Assembly (NCBI RefSeq): GCF_036688685.1
Contig: NZ_JAQQPS010000001.1
Span: 1 to 64,000, forward strand
DNA: 64,000 nucleotides
Source: JALYUM01 sp036688685
GTDB lineage: Bacteria; Pseudomonadota; Gammaproteobacteria; Burkholderiales; Burkholderiaceae_D
Reading direction: 5' to 3'
Every line of letters begins with the position of its first letter. The first letter of the stretch is position 1. Under the pieces are notes generated by a model. It saw only the letters and a list, made by a program, of their open reading frames with translations, was not told the DNA's origin and searched no databases. Position numbers and translations under genes: made by a program. Below, one piece after another: positions 16,599-27,062 of the stretch.

Positions 16599-18065
16599 TT
16601 AGTCTTCAGGGAGCGCTTCTTCACGCCACTGCAGCCCGTCGCGCCCGATCAGCGCCGACGACGAGGCCGGCCCCCAGGTGCCGGACGTGTACGGCACCGG
16701 TGCGCTGTCCGCCTGTTCCCAGTGATCCAGAATCGGCTCGACCCATTCCCACGCAGCTTCCAGCTCGTCGCCGCGCATGAACAGGGTCAGCTGGCCGCGC
16801 AGCACGTCGAGCAGCAAGCGCTCGTAGGCTTCCATGCGCGGCGTTTTGAACTGTTCGTTGAAGTCCAGCTCCAGCTCGGCTTGCTTCAAGCGCATGCTGT
16901 CGCCCGGCGTCTTGGCCATCAGGTTCAGCGATAAACCCTCGTCCGGTTGCAAACGAATCACCAGGCTATTGGGCTGGAAGCTCGAGGTTGGCTGGTTGAA
17001 AATCGAATGCGGGATCGGTTTGAAGCGCACCACGATTTCGGCCAGGCGGTCGGCCATGCGCTTGCCGGTACGCAGGTAGAACGGCACGCCGGCCCAGCGC
17101 CAGGTGTCGATTTCGGCTTTCAGCGCAACGAAGGTTTCGGTGTGCGAGTGCTGCGGCGCATCCGGTTCGTCACGGTAGCTCGGTACCGGCTGGCCGTCGA
17201 CGTGGCCGGCACGGTACTGGCCGCGTACGATGTTTTGCGCCAGCGTCGTCGGGGTGAATTTTTTGAGCGAGCGCAGTACTTGCAGCTTGGCGTCGCGCAC
17301 GGCGTCCGGCGCGATCGAGGTCGGCGGCTCCATCGCCACGATGCACAGCAGTTGCAGCAAGTGGTTCTGCAGCATGTCGCGCAGGGCGCCGGAGTTGTCG
17401 TAGTAGCCGAGGCGGTTACCCACGCCAATTTTCTCGGCGATGGTGATCTGTACGTCGGAGATCCATTCCCGGCGCCAAAGCGGCTCGAACAGGATATTCC
17501 CGAAGCGCAGCGCCAGCAGGTTCTGCACGGTTTCTTTACCGAGGTAGTGGTCGATCCGGTAGATCTGCGACTCGGCAAAGACCTTGCCCACTTCGGCGTT
17601 GATCTGCTTGGCGCTGGCCAGGTCGCGGCCCAGCGGTTTTTCGAGCACGACGCGCGAGTTCGGCGTGACCAGTCCCGCTTCCTTCAGGTTGTCGCAGATT
17701 TTGGCGAACAGGTGCGCCGGCGTGGCGAGGTAGAACACGCGCGTGAGCGTGTCGTCCTTGCGCATGGTGTCGACCAGCGGGCCATAGGTTTTGACATCGG
17801 TCGCGTTCAGGGACACATACAGAATGCGCTCTGCAAAGCTGTCCCAGCGCTCGTCGATCTTGGACTTGATATGGGGCTTGGAATCTTTGTCGACATTCGC
17901 CAGGAATTCTTCACGGGTCCATTCGTGGCGGCCTACGCAGATGATGCGTGCGCCCGGCGGCAAGTCGTTCGCGACGTGGCGCGCATACATAGCCGGCAAC
18001 AATTTACGCATAGACAGGTCACCGCTGCCGCCAAAAAGAACAAGGTCAAAATCGTTAAGTGCCAT
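16599..18065 (-). CDS. zwf: Glucose-6-phosphate 1-dehydrogenase
   Basis: Enzyme of 488 residues that oxidises glucose-6-phosphate to 6-phosphogluconolactone with reduction of NAD(P), feeding the Entner-Doudoroff and pentose phosphate routes. The dinucleotide motif is GGSGDLSMRKL at about residues 12-22, and the substrate/catalytic signature RIDHYLGKE is at 170-178. The EKPLGRDL and LRTGKRM segments are also present. The length is typical. The ATG is at 18065, and a HexR-like palindrome (18104-18118) ends 38 bases upstream. hexR follows in the same orientation after a 250-bp gap with a REP pair. Confidence 0.97.
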   Translation of the reverse strand: MALNDFDLVLFGGSGDLSMRKLLPAMYARHVANDLPPGARIICVGRHEWTREEFLANVDKDSKPHIKSKIDERWDSFAERILYVSLNATDVKTYGPLVDTMRKDDTLTRVFYLATPAHLFAKICDNLKEAGLVTPNSRVVLEKPLGRDLASAKQINAEVGKVFAESQIYRIDHYLGKETVQNLLALRFGNILFEPLWRREWISDVQITIAEKIGVGNRLGYYDNSGALRDMLQNHLLQLLCIVAMEPPTSIAPDAVRDAKLQVLRSLKKFTPTTLAQNIVRGQYRAGHVDGQPVPSYRDEPDAPQHSHTETFVALKAEIDTWRWAGVPFYLRTGKRMADRLAEIVVRFKPIPHSIFNQPTSSFQPNSLVIRLQPDEGLSLNLMAKTPGDSMRLKQAELELDFNEQFKTPRMEAYERLLLDVLRGQLTLFMRGDELEAAWEWVEPILDHWEQADSAPVPYTSGTWGPASSSALIGRDGLQWREEALPED

Positions 18066-18412
18066 AGGAGAAGCTTCGCAAAAGAAGTGGGTGGTAGCGT
18101 CAATGTAAATTTACTACACGAATATTGAATACGCAAGAAAATTTACTACGGATTTGTCGGGTCGACCGGGTCTGCAAACCGGGTCTGTAAGCTTATCGTG
18201 CCACATTTGGCATGGTCGGGCGGGCGCTCCCGTGCGGCCCTGCGTGGAAGGGGGTGGAGTTTCGGTTCAAATTCAGCAAATTCACAACATTCTCTTGCGA
18301 TTATGCAATTAAAATATGACGCAATCGTGAAATTTGCGTATTTGCTTCTATACTACTTTCTCCACGGACACTTCCATCGCGCGTCGCGCGTCTTACTTGG
18401 GGAAAGCAGAAT
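18066..18412. other. Intergenic region between zwf and the Aer-like receptor
   Basis: A 347-bp divergent control region. It holds the zwf promoter side with the HexR-like box at 18104-18118 and a weaker partial copy at about 18135-18149 (AAATTTACTACG). An AT-rich stretch at about 18295-18360 probably contains the receptor promoter. No open frame in it looks like a gene. Confidence 0.6.
18104..18118. promoter_or_regulatory. HexR-like operator upstream of zwf
   Basis: TGTAAATTTACTACA (read on the minus strand TGTAGTAAATTTACA) matches the published HexR-type consensus TGTARTWWWAYTACA with one mismatch. It ends 38 bases before the zwf start codon. Confidence 0.7.
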
Positions 18413-20014
18413 ATGCGCATTAATTTACCTGTCACGAACATCGAACGTGTGATCCGGGAAGGCGAATCGATCGTCTCCAAGACGGATTTGCAAGGCAATA
18501 TCGTCTACGCGAATCCGTGTTTCATCGACGTCAGCGGTTACACGGAAGAGGAACTGATCGGTGCACCGCAGAATATCTTGCGCCACCCCGACATGCCGGC
18601 CGCCGCATTCGCCGACATGTGGGGCACCCTCAAGCAAGGCTTGCCGTGGACGGGTCTGGTCAAGAACCGCTGCAAGGATGGCGGCTTCTACTGGATCCGG
18701 GCAAACGTGACGCCGGTGCGCGAACAGGGGCGGGTAGTCGGCTATATGTCGGTGCGCACCCGGGTGGCGCCGGCAACCATTGCCGCCACCGAGCAGGCCT
18801 ACCGCCTGATTCGTGAAGGCAAGGCGAGCGGGATCCGCCTGCATCGCGGCGCCGTCGTGAAAACCGGCGTGGCGGGCTGGAGCGCGCGCCTGGGCGCCTG
18901 GAGCCTGGACCGGAAAGTCGGCCTGGCCGTGGTCACGGTGTCGCTGGCCAGCATCGCGCTGGCGGTGGCGGCCGTGCAGGCCGGCGTGAACAGCACCTTC
19001 GCGATCGGCGTCGCGCTGCTGGCAGTGGGCGTGCTGATGACGCTGTGGTCCAGCGTGCATGGCAGCGTGGTGATGCCGCTGCAACGCGCCATTACCGTGG
19101 CCCGGGCCATTGCGGCAGGCGACCTGTCGAGCAAGTTCGAAACCACCAGCCAGAACGACGTCGGCCAGCTGCTGCAAGCGCTGCAGCAGATGAACGTCAA
19201 CCTGACCGCGATCATCGGCGACGTGCACGCGAACGTGACGGCGATCCAGTCGGGCACGCGTGAAATTTCGAATGGCAATATGGACCTGTCGGGCCGCACC
19301 GAGACCCAGGCCAGCAGCCTGGAACAGACCGCCGCCAGCATGGAACAGTTTGCCGCGACGGTTAAACAGAATGCCGATTCGGCGCTGGAAGGCAGCCAGC
19401 TGGCGTCGCAGGCCTCGACCGTCGCCCGCGACGGCAGCGGCACCGTCAGCGCACTGGTCAGCACCATGGAGCAGATCCAGGCGTCGTCGCAAAAAATCGT
19501 CGAGATCGTGTCCCTGATCGACGGTATCGCTTTCCAGACCAATATCCTCGCGCTTAACGCGGCCGTGGAAGCGGCACGCGCCGGCGAGCAGGGCCGCGGT
19601 TTTGCGGTGGTGGCCAGCGAAGTGCGTCAACTGGCGCACCGCTCGGCCAGTGCGGCGGCCGACGTCAAGAAGCTGATCGATTCCTCGGCCGCCAGCATCC
19701 GCGAGGGCACCACCTTCGCCGGACGCGCCGGCGCCACCATGGGCAACGTGCTGCAATCGGTCGAAGACGTGACCGCCATCATGGCGCAGATTTCCTCGGC
19801 CTCGCGCGAACAGAGCATCGGCATCGAACAGGTCAACCAGGCCATCATGCAGATGGACCAGGTGACCCAGCAAAACGCCGCGCTGGTGGAAGAGTCAGCC
19901 GCCGCGGCGGGGGTGCTCGATGCCCAGGCTGTGCAGCTCTCGCGTGCGGTGAGTGTGTTCCAGGTCGGCCAGGGACAGACTGCCCCAAAGTCGCGCGTGC
20001 GCCTGGCCGCGTAA
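18413..20014 (+). CDS. PAS-containing chemoreceptor (Aer-like)
   Basis: Chemoreceptor of 533 residues with no periplasmic domain. A PAS domain covers about residues 15-120 (GNIVYANPCFIDVSGYTEEE, then FYWIRANVTPV), as in the energy sensor Aer, where it binds FAD. A hydrophobic membrane hairpin is at about 170-215, then HAMP and a full signalling domain with AFQTNILALNAAVEAARAGE near residues 375-400. Energy or redox taxis is likely by family. No CheR-tethering tail is seen. GGGGAAAG lies upstream of the ATG. It is a stand-alone gene; the terminator after it belongs to the converging ohr gene. Confidence 0.93.
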   Translation: MRINLPVTNIERVIREGESIVSKTDLQGNIVYANPCFIDVSGYTEEELIGAPQNILRHPDMPAAAFADMWGTLKQGLPWTGLVKNRCKDGGFYWIRANVTPVREQGRVVGYMSVRTRVAPATIAATEQAYRLIREGKASGIRLHRGAVVKTGVAGWSARLGAWSLDRKVGLAVVTVSLASIALAVAAVQAGVNSTFAIGVALLAVGVLMTLWSSVHGSVVMPLQRAITVARAIAAGDLSSKFETTSQNDVGQLLQALQQMNVNLTAIIGDVHANVTAIQSGTREISNGNMDLSGRTETQASSLEQTAASMEQFAATVKQNADSALEGSQLASQASTVARDGSGTVSALVSTMEQIQASSQKIVEIVSLIDGIAFQTNILALNAAVEAARAGEQGRGFAVVASEVRQLAHRSASAAADVKKLIDSSAASIREGTTFAGRAGATMGNVLQSVEDVTAIMAQISSASREQSIGIEQVNQAIMQMDQVTQQNAALVEESAAAAGVLDAQAVQLSRAVSVFQVGQGQTAPKSRVRLAA

Positions 20015-20023
20015 GCGTCGGGC

Positions 20024-20049
20024 AAAAAAAACCCGGCAGGTCGCCGGGT
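20024..20049 (-). terminator. Rho-independent terminator of ohr
   Basis: The stem ACCCGGC (20031-20037) / GCCGGGT (20043-20049) is followed on the minus strand by a T-run (A-run 20024-20031). It lies 43 bases beyond the ohr stop codon. Confidence 0.75.
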
Positions 20050-20054
20050 AGTCA

Positions 20055-20076
20055 GGTACGGGCCGCGGCCCGTACC
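20055..20076. repeat. Perfect 22-bp palindrome between the Aer-like receptor and ohr
   Basis: Two 11-base arms GGTACGGGCCG and CGGCCCGTACC are exact complements with no loop. It lies 16 bases after the ohr stop and directly before its terminator hairpin. It could be part of a bipartite 3' structure or a protein-binding site. Confidence 0.6.
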
Positions 20077-20091
20077 GGTAAAACATAAAAC

Positions 20092-20520
20092 TTATACGGT
20101 CACGTTCAGACGCACGTCGATATTGCCTTTGGTGGCGTTCGAGTAAGGGCAGACGATGTGCGCCTTGTCGACCAGCTCCTGCAGCTGGGCCTGGTCCATG
20201 CCTGGGCCATTCACGGTCAGGTCGACTTCGATCGAGAAGCCGGTCGGTACCTGGCCGATGCCCACTTCCGCGGTGATGTTCAGGTCCGCTGGCAGCGTGA
20301 CCTTGGCCTGGCCTGCAACGAATTTCAGCGCGCCGATGAAGCAGGCCGAGTAGCCGGCAGCGAACAGCTGCTCGGGATTGGTACCGACCGCGCCGGCGCC
20401 GCCGAGTTCTTTCGGTGTCGTCAGTTTCAGGTCGAGCACGCCATCGCTGCTTTTCGACGTGCCTTCACGGCCGCCGGTCGAGGTGGCTTTTGCGCGGTAC
20501 AGGACTTTTTCGATGCTCAT
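20092..20520 (-). CDS. ohr: Organic hydroperoxide resistance protein (Ohr/OsmC family)
   Basis: Small thiol peroxidase of 142 residues that reduces organic hydroperoxides. Both catalytic cysteines are present in family context: GYSACFIGALKFVA near residue 57 and HIVCPYSNATKGNIDV near residue 123. The N terminus has the Ohr-type VLYRAKATSTGGREG. The Ohr subgroup is favoured over OsmC by this start and the length. No OhrR (MarR) gene is adjacent. katG lies 76 bases upstream in the same orientation, forming a peroxide-defence pair. Confidence 0.92.
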   Translation of the reverse strand: MSIEKVLYRAKATSTGGREGTSKSSDGVLDLKLTTPKELGGAGAVGTNPEQLFAAGYSACFIGALKFVAGQAKVTLPADLNITAEVGIGQVPTGFSIEVDLTVNGPGMDQAQLQELVDKAHIVCPYSNATKGNIDVRLNVTV

Positions 20521-20596
20521 AAAATTACTCCATATTGTTATGTGAGGTAGTCCGGCATCGCGACGACGCCGGACAGGTCCATCAGATTACCGGATT

Positions 20597-22843
<2,247 letters not shown>

Positions 22844-22963
22844 GGTGTGATCCTGTCTCGGTATGGTTGAAATCGATGGAAGCGGTGGCGCGCGGCACGG
22901 CCGCGAGCACACCTCCCGAGCTCAGTATAGGGATGCATGCAGAATAGGTAAATTGAATCGTTC

Positions 22964-22978
22964 CTATCGATCTGATAG
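22964..22978. promoter_or_regulatory. Possible OxyR site upstream of katG
   Basis: CTAT-N7-ATAG at 22964-22978 is the exact central half of the OxyR consensus (ATAG-N7-CTAT-N7-ATAG-N7-CTAT). The outer tetrads are only partly matched. It lies about 120 bases before the katG ATG. The function is inferred from the motif and from known OxyR control of katG. Confidence 0.4.
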
Positions 22979-23004
22979 CTTAATAGCATATCCGTACGGA
23001 TACT

Positions 23005-26000
23005 TTACGTCGGCAACATGTACTTGGCTAACAGGCCGGAGGGCAGGTCGGGACGGCTGGCGTCGAACAGCGCCAGGTTGCCGATGACGATAAAACTGTC
23101 GCGCGCGCGCGAGACCGCCACGTTGAGCAGGTTCGGCGACTGGTCGTAGAAGGCCTCGATCGGCTTGGTCCCGTAGGTCGGCGAGAACACCACGATGGCG
23201 CGTTCGGCGCCTTGCAGCGCGTGCACGGTGCCGACCGTGATGTCGCGCGCGACGTGCTTGCGCAGCAGCGCGCCGATCAGGCCGGCCTGCGCGGCAAACG
23301 GCGTGACCACGCCCACCAGTTCGGACAGCAGGCGTGGCGCACCGGCCAGTGCGCTGTAATGGGCTTCGATGCGGGTGCGGTTGCTCATCAGCCAGTCGAC
23401 CACGGCGTGCGCTTCCTCGTCGTTGGTGCGGCTGGCGCCCGCCTTGACGTCGCGCCCGGCCACGTGGATGGCTTCGAACGGCTGGAACAGCAAAGCCGAC
23501 GGCACCATGGTGCGCAGCGGTTGCAGGCGGCCGGCGTAGCTGAGCTGGTTGCAAAAGTCGATCAACGGCGGCAGGCAGCGCCGGTGTTCCAGCAGCATCA
23601 GGCCACGGGATTCTTGAAATTGCTGGACGGCGCAGGCGCGGTTGGCCACCGCCATCAGCGTGCCGCTGGCGTTCAGGTAGCCGGCGTCGGCGAGGCGGTC
23701 GTACTCGGGGTCGTGCGGCGCACTGGTCAACCCGAACTGGACCGCGGTCGTGCGGTCGACGCCTTGCCCGGTGCTCCAGATCGGTTCGATCTGGTGCACG
23801 TCGCCTACCACCAGTGCGCGTTTGGCCAGCGCGAACAGGCCGGCGCCGACATCCGGCGCCACCTGGCCGGCTTCGTCGACGATCAGCAGGTCGATCGTGT
23901 TCCAGAGCGGGATATCGTCGCCTTGCCAGGCCGTGAAGAAGGCCGGCGCCATGTGGACATTGGTCACCAGGCACGGCGACAGCTTGGCGAAGCGGCGGTA
24001 TTTTGCTTCCAGTTTGACGCGCCCGCGCGTGTCGCTGTCCATATTCGACAAGCGCTGTTGCTGCTGCAGCAGCCAGCGGCCGGTCCAGTAATGATCGGCC
24101 AGGCCGAACATGGGCGCGCGCAGGGCCAGGTCGAGCGCATCTTCGAGGTCGTCGAGGGTGGCGTCGTGCAGGTGGCGCAAATCGCCTTGCAGGGCGTCGC
24201 GCCACTGGTCGAGCAGGGTTTCGATTTCGGCCAGTTTGTGCTGCGCCAGGCGTTGCTGGGCCAGCGCAGCTTGACGCTGCTGTTCGGCTTCCTGGAAGCG
24301 TTCGGCAATCGCAGCCTGGGTGGCGTTGCGGGTATGTAGCGCCCCCAGTTTGGCGTTGTGCAGGAAGGCGGCCGGCTCGTCGCTGCGGTCGTTGAGGGTG
24401 ACTGTCGCCCGTTCCGATGCGAGGAAGGTGCGGTCCAGTTTCGCGCGCTGGCGCCTGACCAGTGGCACGAAGGCCAGCAGGTCGAGCCACAGCGGCGAAT
24501 GGGTCATGTGGTTCACCCAGCCCGCTTCGGCGCGCAGGATGTCGGCCACCGCTTCGGCGTAGGTGGTGGTGGCGGCCGCGGTGGCGTCGTGGCAGGTGGC
24601 GATGGCGCGCGCCCAGATGCGGGCCTGGCGGGCGTGGCTCTGGATGTCGGCCTGGTACTGGACGATCAGCCGTTCGCAGGTGCTGCTGGCGCCATCGTGC
24701 AGCCCGGCACCGCTGGCTTTGTGAATGGCGTGGCGCGCGCCGATCAGCGCGCGCAGGCGCTGGGCGTGATGCTCGAGCTGCGCGTGCAGCTTCGCGACGA
24801 TGTTGACGATGGCGCGCTCGCCCGGAAACTGTGCCTGCGCCTTCTCGATGAAGGTGCGCTGCGCGGCATACACCGGCGCGCGTGCTTCCCAGTCGGTGAA
24901 GGGCTGGCTTTTCGCGGTGCAGACCGGGTAGCTGCTCTGGCGCGATTCGGACGCCAGAAACAGGCCGAAGCCGCCCGGGTACGGGTGCCAGCGCTCGTGG
25001 CCGGTGTGCTCACAGATGCTGGCAAAACTGTATAGCACGTTTTCGACCGCCTTGACGTTGGTCGACGCGACCACGATCATCGGGCACTCGCCCTGGGCCA
25101 GCGCGGCATCGACCCAGAGTTGCGCCACCACGCTTTGCAGCAAGGTGGTCTTGCCGGTGCCGGGCGGACCGTTCACGGCCAGCACGCCACCTTCGGGCAG
25201 CAGCGCCAGTTCGGTCATGGCGATGCGTTGCGACGGCGAGAGCGGATGGCGCGTGTCGATATGCCCGACCGTGGCCGCGTACTGGGCGCCGCAAGCGCCA
25301 ACCGACAGCGGCGCGCGCGCGGGCCTTTCAATCGTGCTGGCCAGGTTCTCGAACAGCGGCAGCGGCGCCAGCTCGTAGGCGATCTGGTCGTACAGCTTGA
25401 TGATGTGGCGCGCGATCACGGGCGGGTCGCACGGCATGCCGAACCAGTGCGAGACCAGGGTGTGGCCCTCGGCGGCGAAGGCGGTACCGGCGGCGCGTCC
25501 CAGCGTGGCCTGCAAGGCCGGCAACACTGCGCCCGTAACGGCCTCGAACAGGTCGGCGGCAATCGCCAGCGCGTCGTCCAGGCTGGCCGGCTTGAATGGC
25601 AGGCTGGCAATGAACTGGTCGTGCTGGTCGAGTGTGCCCACGGCCAGCCGGGCCAGCGTGGGGGCCAGCAGTTCGCGCGGAATCCACGGCATCCGCTGCG
25701 GGTCGGCCACCAGTTCGCCGGAGCGCTTCAGGCGGCACGCGATGCACAGCAGCGCCGGCGCCTCGCCCCTGGCGTCGGCTGCCAGGCGGGCTGGCGTCAA
25801 CAGGAAGGGGATCACGTCGCTGGCTGGGGTTTTACTGGCGGCGAACTGGATCCGGGTCCATGCCTCGACCTCGTCGGCGGCGCCCGTCACGCGCCACACA
25901 CCCTCGACCTGGGCCAGCTCGATCGTGCGCGCGCTGCTCGGGAGCTCTGGCTGAAACAGGTTCAATTCGGCCAGCGCCGCGCGCCAGTAGCCGGCGGGGA

Positions 26001-26022
26001 TAGTGCGTGAGGGTGATGTCAT
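23005..26022 (-). CDS. Large superfamily I (UPF1/DNA2-like) helicase, function unknown
   Basis: Protein of 1005 residues. A unique N-terminal region of about 280 residues precedes a helicase core split by a long insertion. Walker A is NGPPGTGKTTLLQSVVAQLW, Walker B is LLIVDEAGQVAPDVG, the Q/motif III region is VVGDVHQIEPIW, and motifs V and VI are VGTVHALQGAERAIVVFSPT and NLLNVAVSRARDSFIVIG. Between Walker A and B lie several hundred residues with Gln/Arg-rich helical, coiled-coil-like sequence. This split arrangement is found in UPF1/DNA2/SMUBP-type helicases and in some stand-alone bacterial defence or repair helicases. No nuclease domain was recognised, no partner gene is adjacent, and the role is unknown. 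Confidence 0.85.
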   Translation of the reverse strand: MTSPSRTIPAGYWRAALAELNLFQPELPSSARTIELAQVEGVWRVTGAADEVEAWTRIQFAASKTPASDVIPFLLTPARLAADARGEAPALLCIACRLKRSGELVADPQRMPWIPRELLAPTLARLAVGTLDQHDQFIASLPFKPASLDDALAIAADLFEAVTGAVLPALQATLGRAAGTAFAAEGHTLVSHWFGMPCDPPVIARHIIKLYDQIAYELAPLPLFENLASTIERPARAPLSVGACGAQYAATVGHIDTRHPLSPSQRIAMTELALLPEGGVLAVNGPPGTGKTTLLQSVVAQLWVDAALAQGECPMIVVASTNVKAVENVLYSFASICEHTGHERWHPYPGGFGLFLASESRQSSYPVCTAKSQPFTDWEARAPVYAAQRTFIEKAQAQFPGERAIVNIVAKLHAQLEHHAQRLRALIGARHAIHKASGAGLHDGASSTCERLIVQYQADIQSHARQARIWARAIATCHDATAAATTTYAEAVADILRAEAGWVNHMTHSPLWLDLLAFVPLVRRQRAKLDRTFLASERATVTLNDRSDEPAAFLHNAKLGALHTRNATQAAIAERFQEAEQQRQAALAQQRLAQHKLAEIETLLDQWRDALQGDLRHLHDATLDDLEDALDLALRAPMFGLADHYWTGRWLLQQQQRLSNMDSDTRGRVKLEAKYRRFAKLSPCLVTNVHMAPAFFTAWQGDDIPLWNTIDLLIVDEAGQVAPDVGAGLFALAKRALVVGDVHQIEPIWSTGQGVDRTTAVQFGLTSAPHDPEYDRLADAGYLNASGTLMAVANRACAVQQFQESRGLMLLEHRRCLPPLIDFCNQLSYAGRLQPLRTMVPSALLFQPFEAIHVAGRDVKAGASRTNDEEAHAVVDWLMSNRTRIEAHYSALAGAPRLLSELVGVVTPFAAQAGLIGALLRKHVARDITVGTVHALQGAERAIVVFSPTYGTKPIEAFYDQSPNLLNVAVSRARDSFIVIGNLALFDASRPDLPSGLLAKYMLPT

Positions 26023-26166
26023 GGGAGGGTAGATGGAAGGCCTGCGCTATCGTCAGGCAATCCTGATGCGGTGAAGCTGGAGCGGGAGCGAAAAATGGGA
26101 ACAGGAAGGTGGAAGAATAGCGGTCCACTCCTGCTCAGTCAATTGTATTCGTATCGTAAACACATT

Positions 26167-27054
26167 TTATGGTTCGTACACATGCTCGACGCGGCCCGGG
26201 ACATCCACCCGCAGCGCCAGCACCTGGCCGGTCAGCGGCAGGCGCGCCTTTTCGGCCTGCGGGCGCTTGTGGCTGGCGCTGGTGATGTACAGGGTGCGCA
26301 GATCGTCTGCGCCGAACGCGATCATGGTCGGGCATTGCACTGGCAGGGCGACTTCCTGCAGCAGCTTGCCGGCCGCGGAAAAGCGCAGCAGGCGCGCGCC
26401 TTCGAACATCGCGCACCAGTAGGCGCCTTCGCTGTCGACGGCGGCGCCGTCCGGACGGCCGCCGTAGTTGGCGGACTGTTTGTCAGTGTCGAATTGCTGG
26501 AAGCGCAGCACGTGGCACGCCTTGCCGGCCAGGGCATCGAAATCGTAGCGGTCGATGCGGTGGCTGGTGGTGTCGGCGTGGTACATGGCGTCGCCGCCCG
26601 GCGCAAACGCCAGGCCGTTCGAGTTGGTCATATTGCCTGACCAGGCGCGCTGCACCTTGCCGCGTTCGAGCACGAACATCTCGGCCACCGGCTGATCGCC
26701 CGGTTCGTAGCGGGTGCCGACCCAGAAGCGGCCGGCCGGGTCGACGCGGCCATCGTTGAAGCGGGTGGTGGCGGTATCGTACGGCGCAGCGGCGATCTGC
26801 GTGACGGCGCCGCTCGCGGTGTCGAGGTGGACGAAGCCATCGCGGCGCGCGACCACCAGGCCGCCGGTGGCGTGGATGGCGAGCGCGCACGGTTCGCTGT
26901 CCATGGCGTACTGGCGGTGTGCGCCGCTGCCGGGGTCCTTGCGGTGGACGGCGAAGCCGTCGATGTCTACCCAGTACAGCACCAGTTCATGGGGATGCCA
27001 CAGCGGGCATTCGCCTACTTGCATGGTCTGGTCGTGAAAGACTTCGATATTCAT
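26167..27054 (-). CDS. SMP-30/gluconolactonase-family lactonase
   Basis: Six-bladed beta-propeller lactonase of 295 residues. The family marks are GECPLWHPHELVLYWVDIDG (metal-ligand Glu near residue 15), NDGRVDPAGRFWVGTRYE, the SNGLAFAPGG motif and GRPDGAAVDSEGAYWCAMFE. It acts on sugar lactones with a divalent cation. The ATG at 27054 has AAGGA upstream and lies only 8 bases after the pgi stop, so it is the second gene of a pgi operon under a HexR-like box. That context makes a role in hydrolysing 6-phosphogluconolactone or gluconolactone attractive, but this is inference. A longer open frame upstream overlaps pgi and was rejected as the start. Confidence 0.87.
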   Translation of the reverse strand: MNIEVFHDQTMQVGECPLWHPHELVLYWVDIDGFAVHRKDPGSGAHRQYAMDSEPCALAIHATGGLVVARRDGFVHLDTASGAVTQIAAAPYDTATTRFNDGRVDPAGRFWVGTRYEPGDQPVAEMFVLERGKVQRAWSGNMTNSNGLAFAPGGDAMYHADTTSHRIDRYDFDALAGKACHVLRFQQFDTDKQSANYGGRPDGAAVDSEGAYWCAMFEGARLLRFSAAGKLLQEVALPVQCPTMIAFGADDLRTLYITSASHKRPQAEKARLPLTGQVLALRVDVPGRVEHVYEP

Positions 27055-27062
27055 TTGTTTCC

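Noticed and set aside
22989..23002. 14-bp palindrome TATCCGTACGGATA near the helicase stop
   Set aside because: It is too short to interpret; neither a T-run nor a known operator match supports a function.
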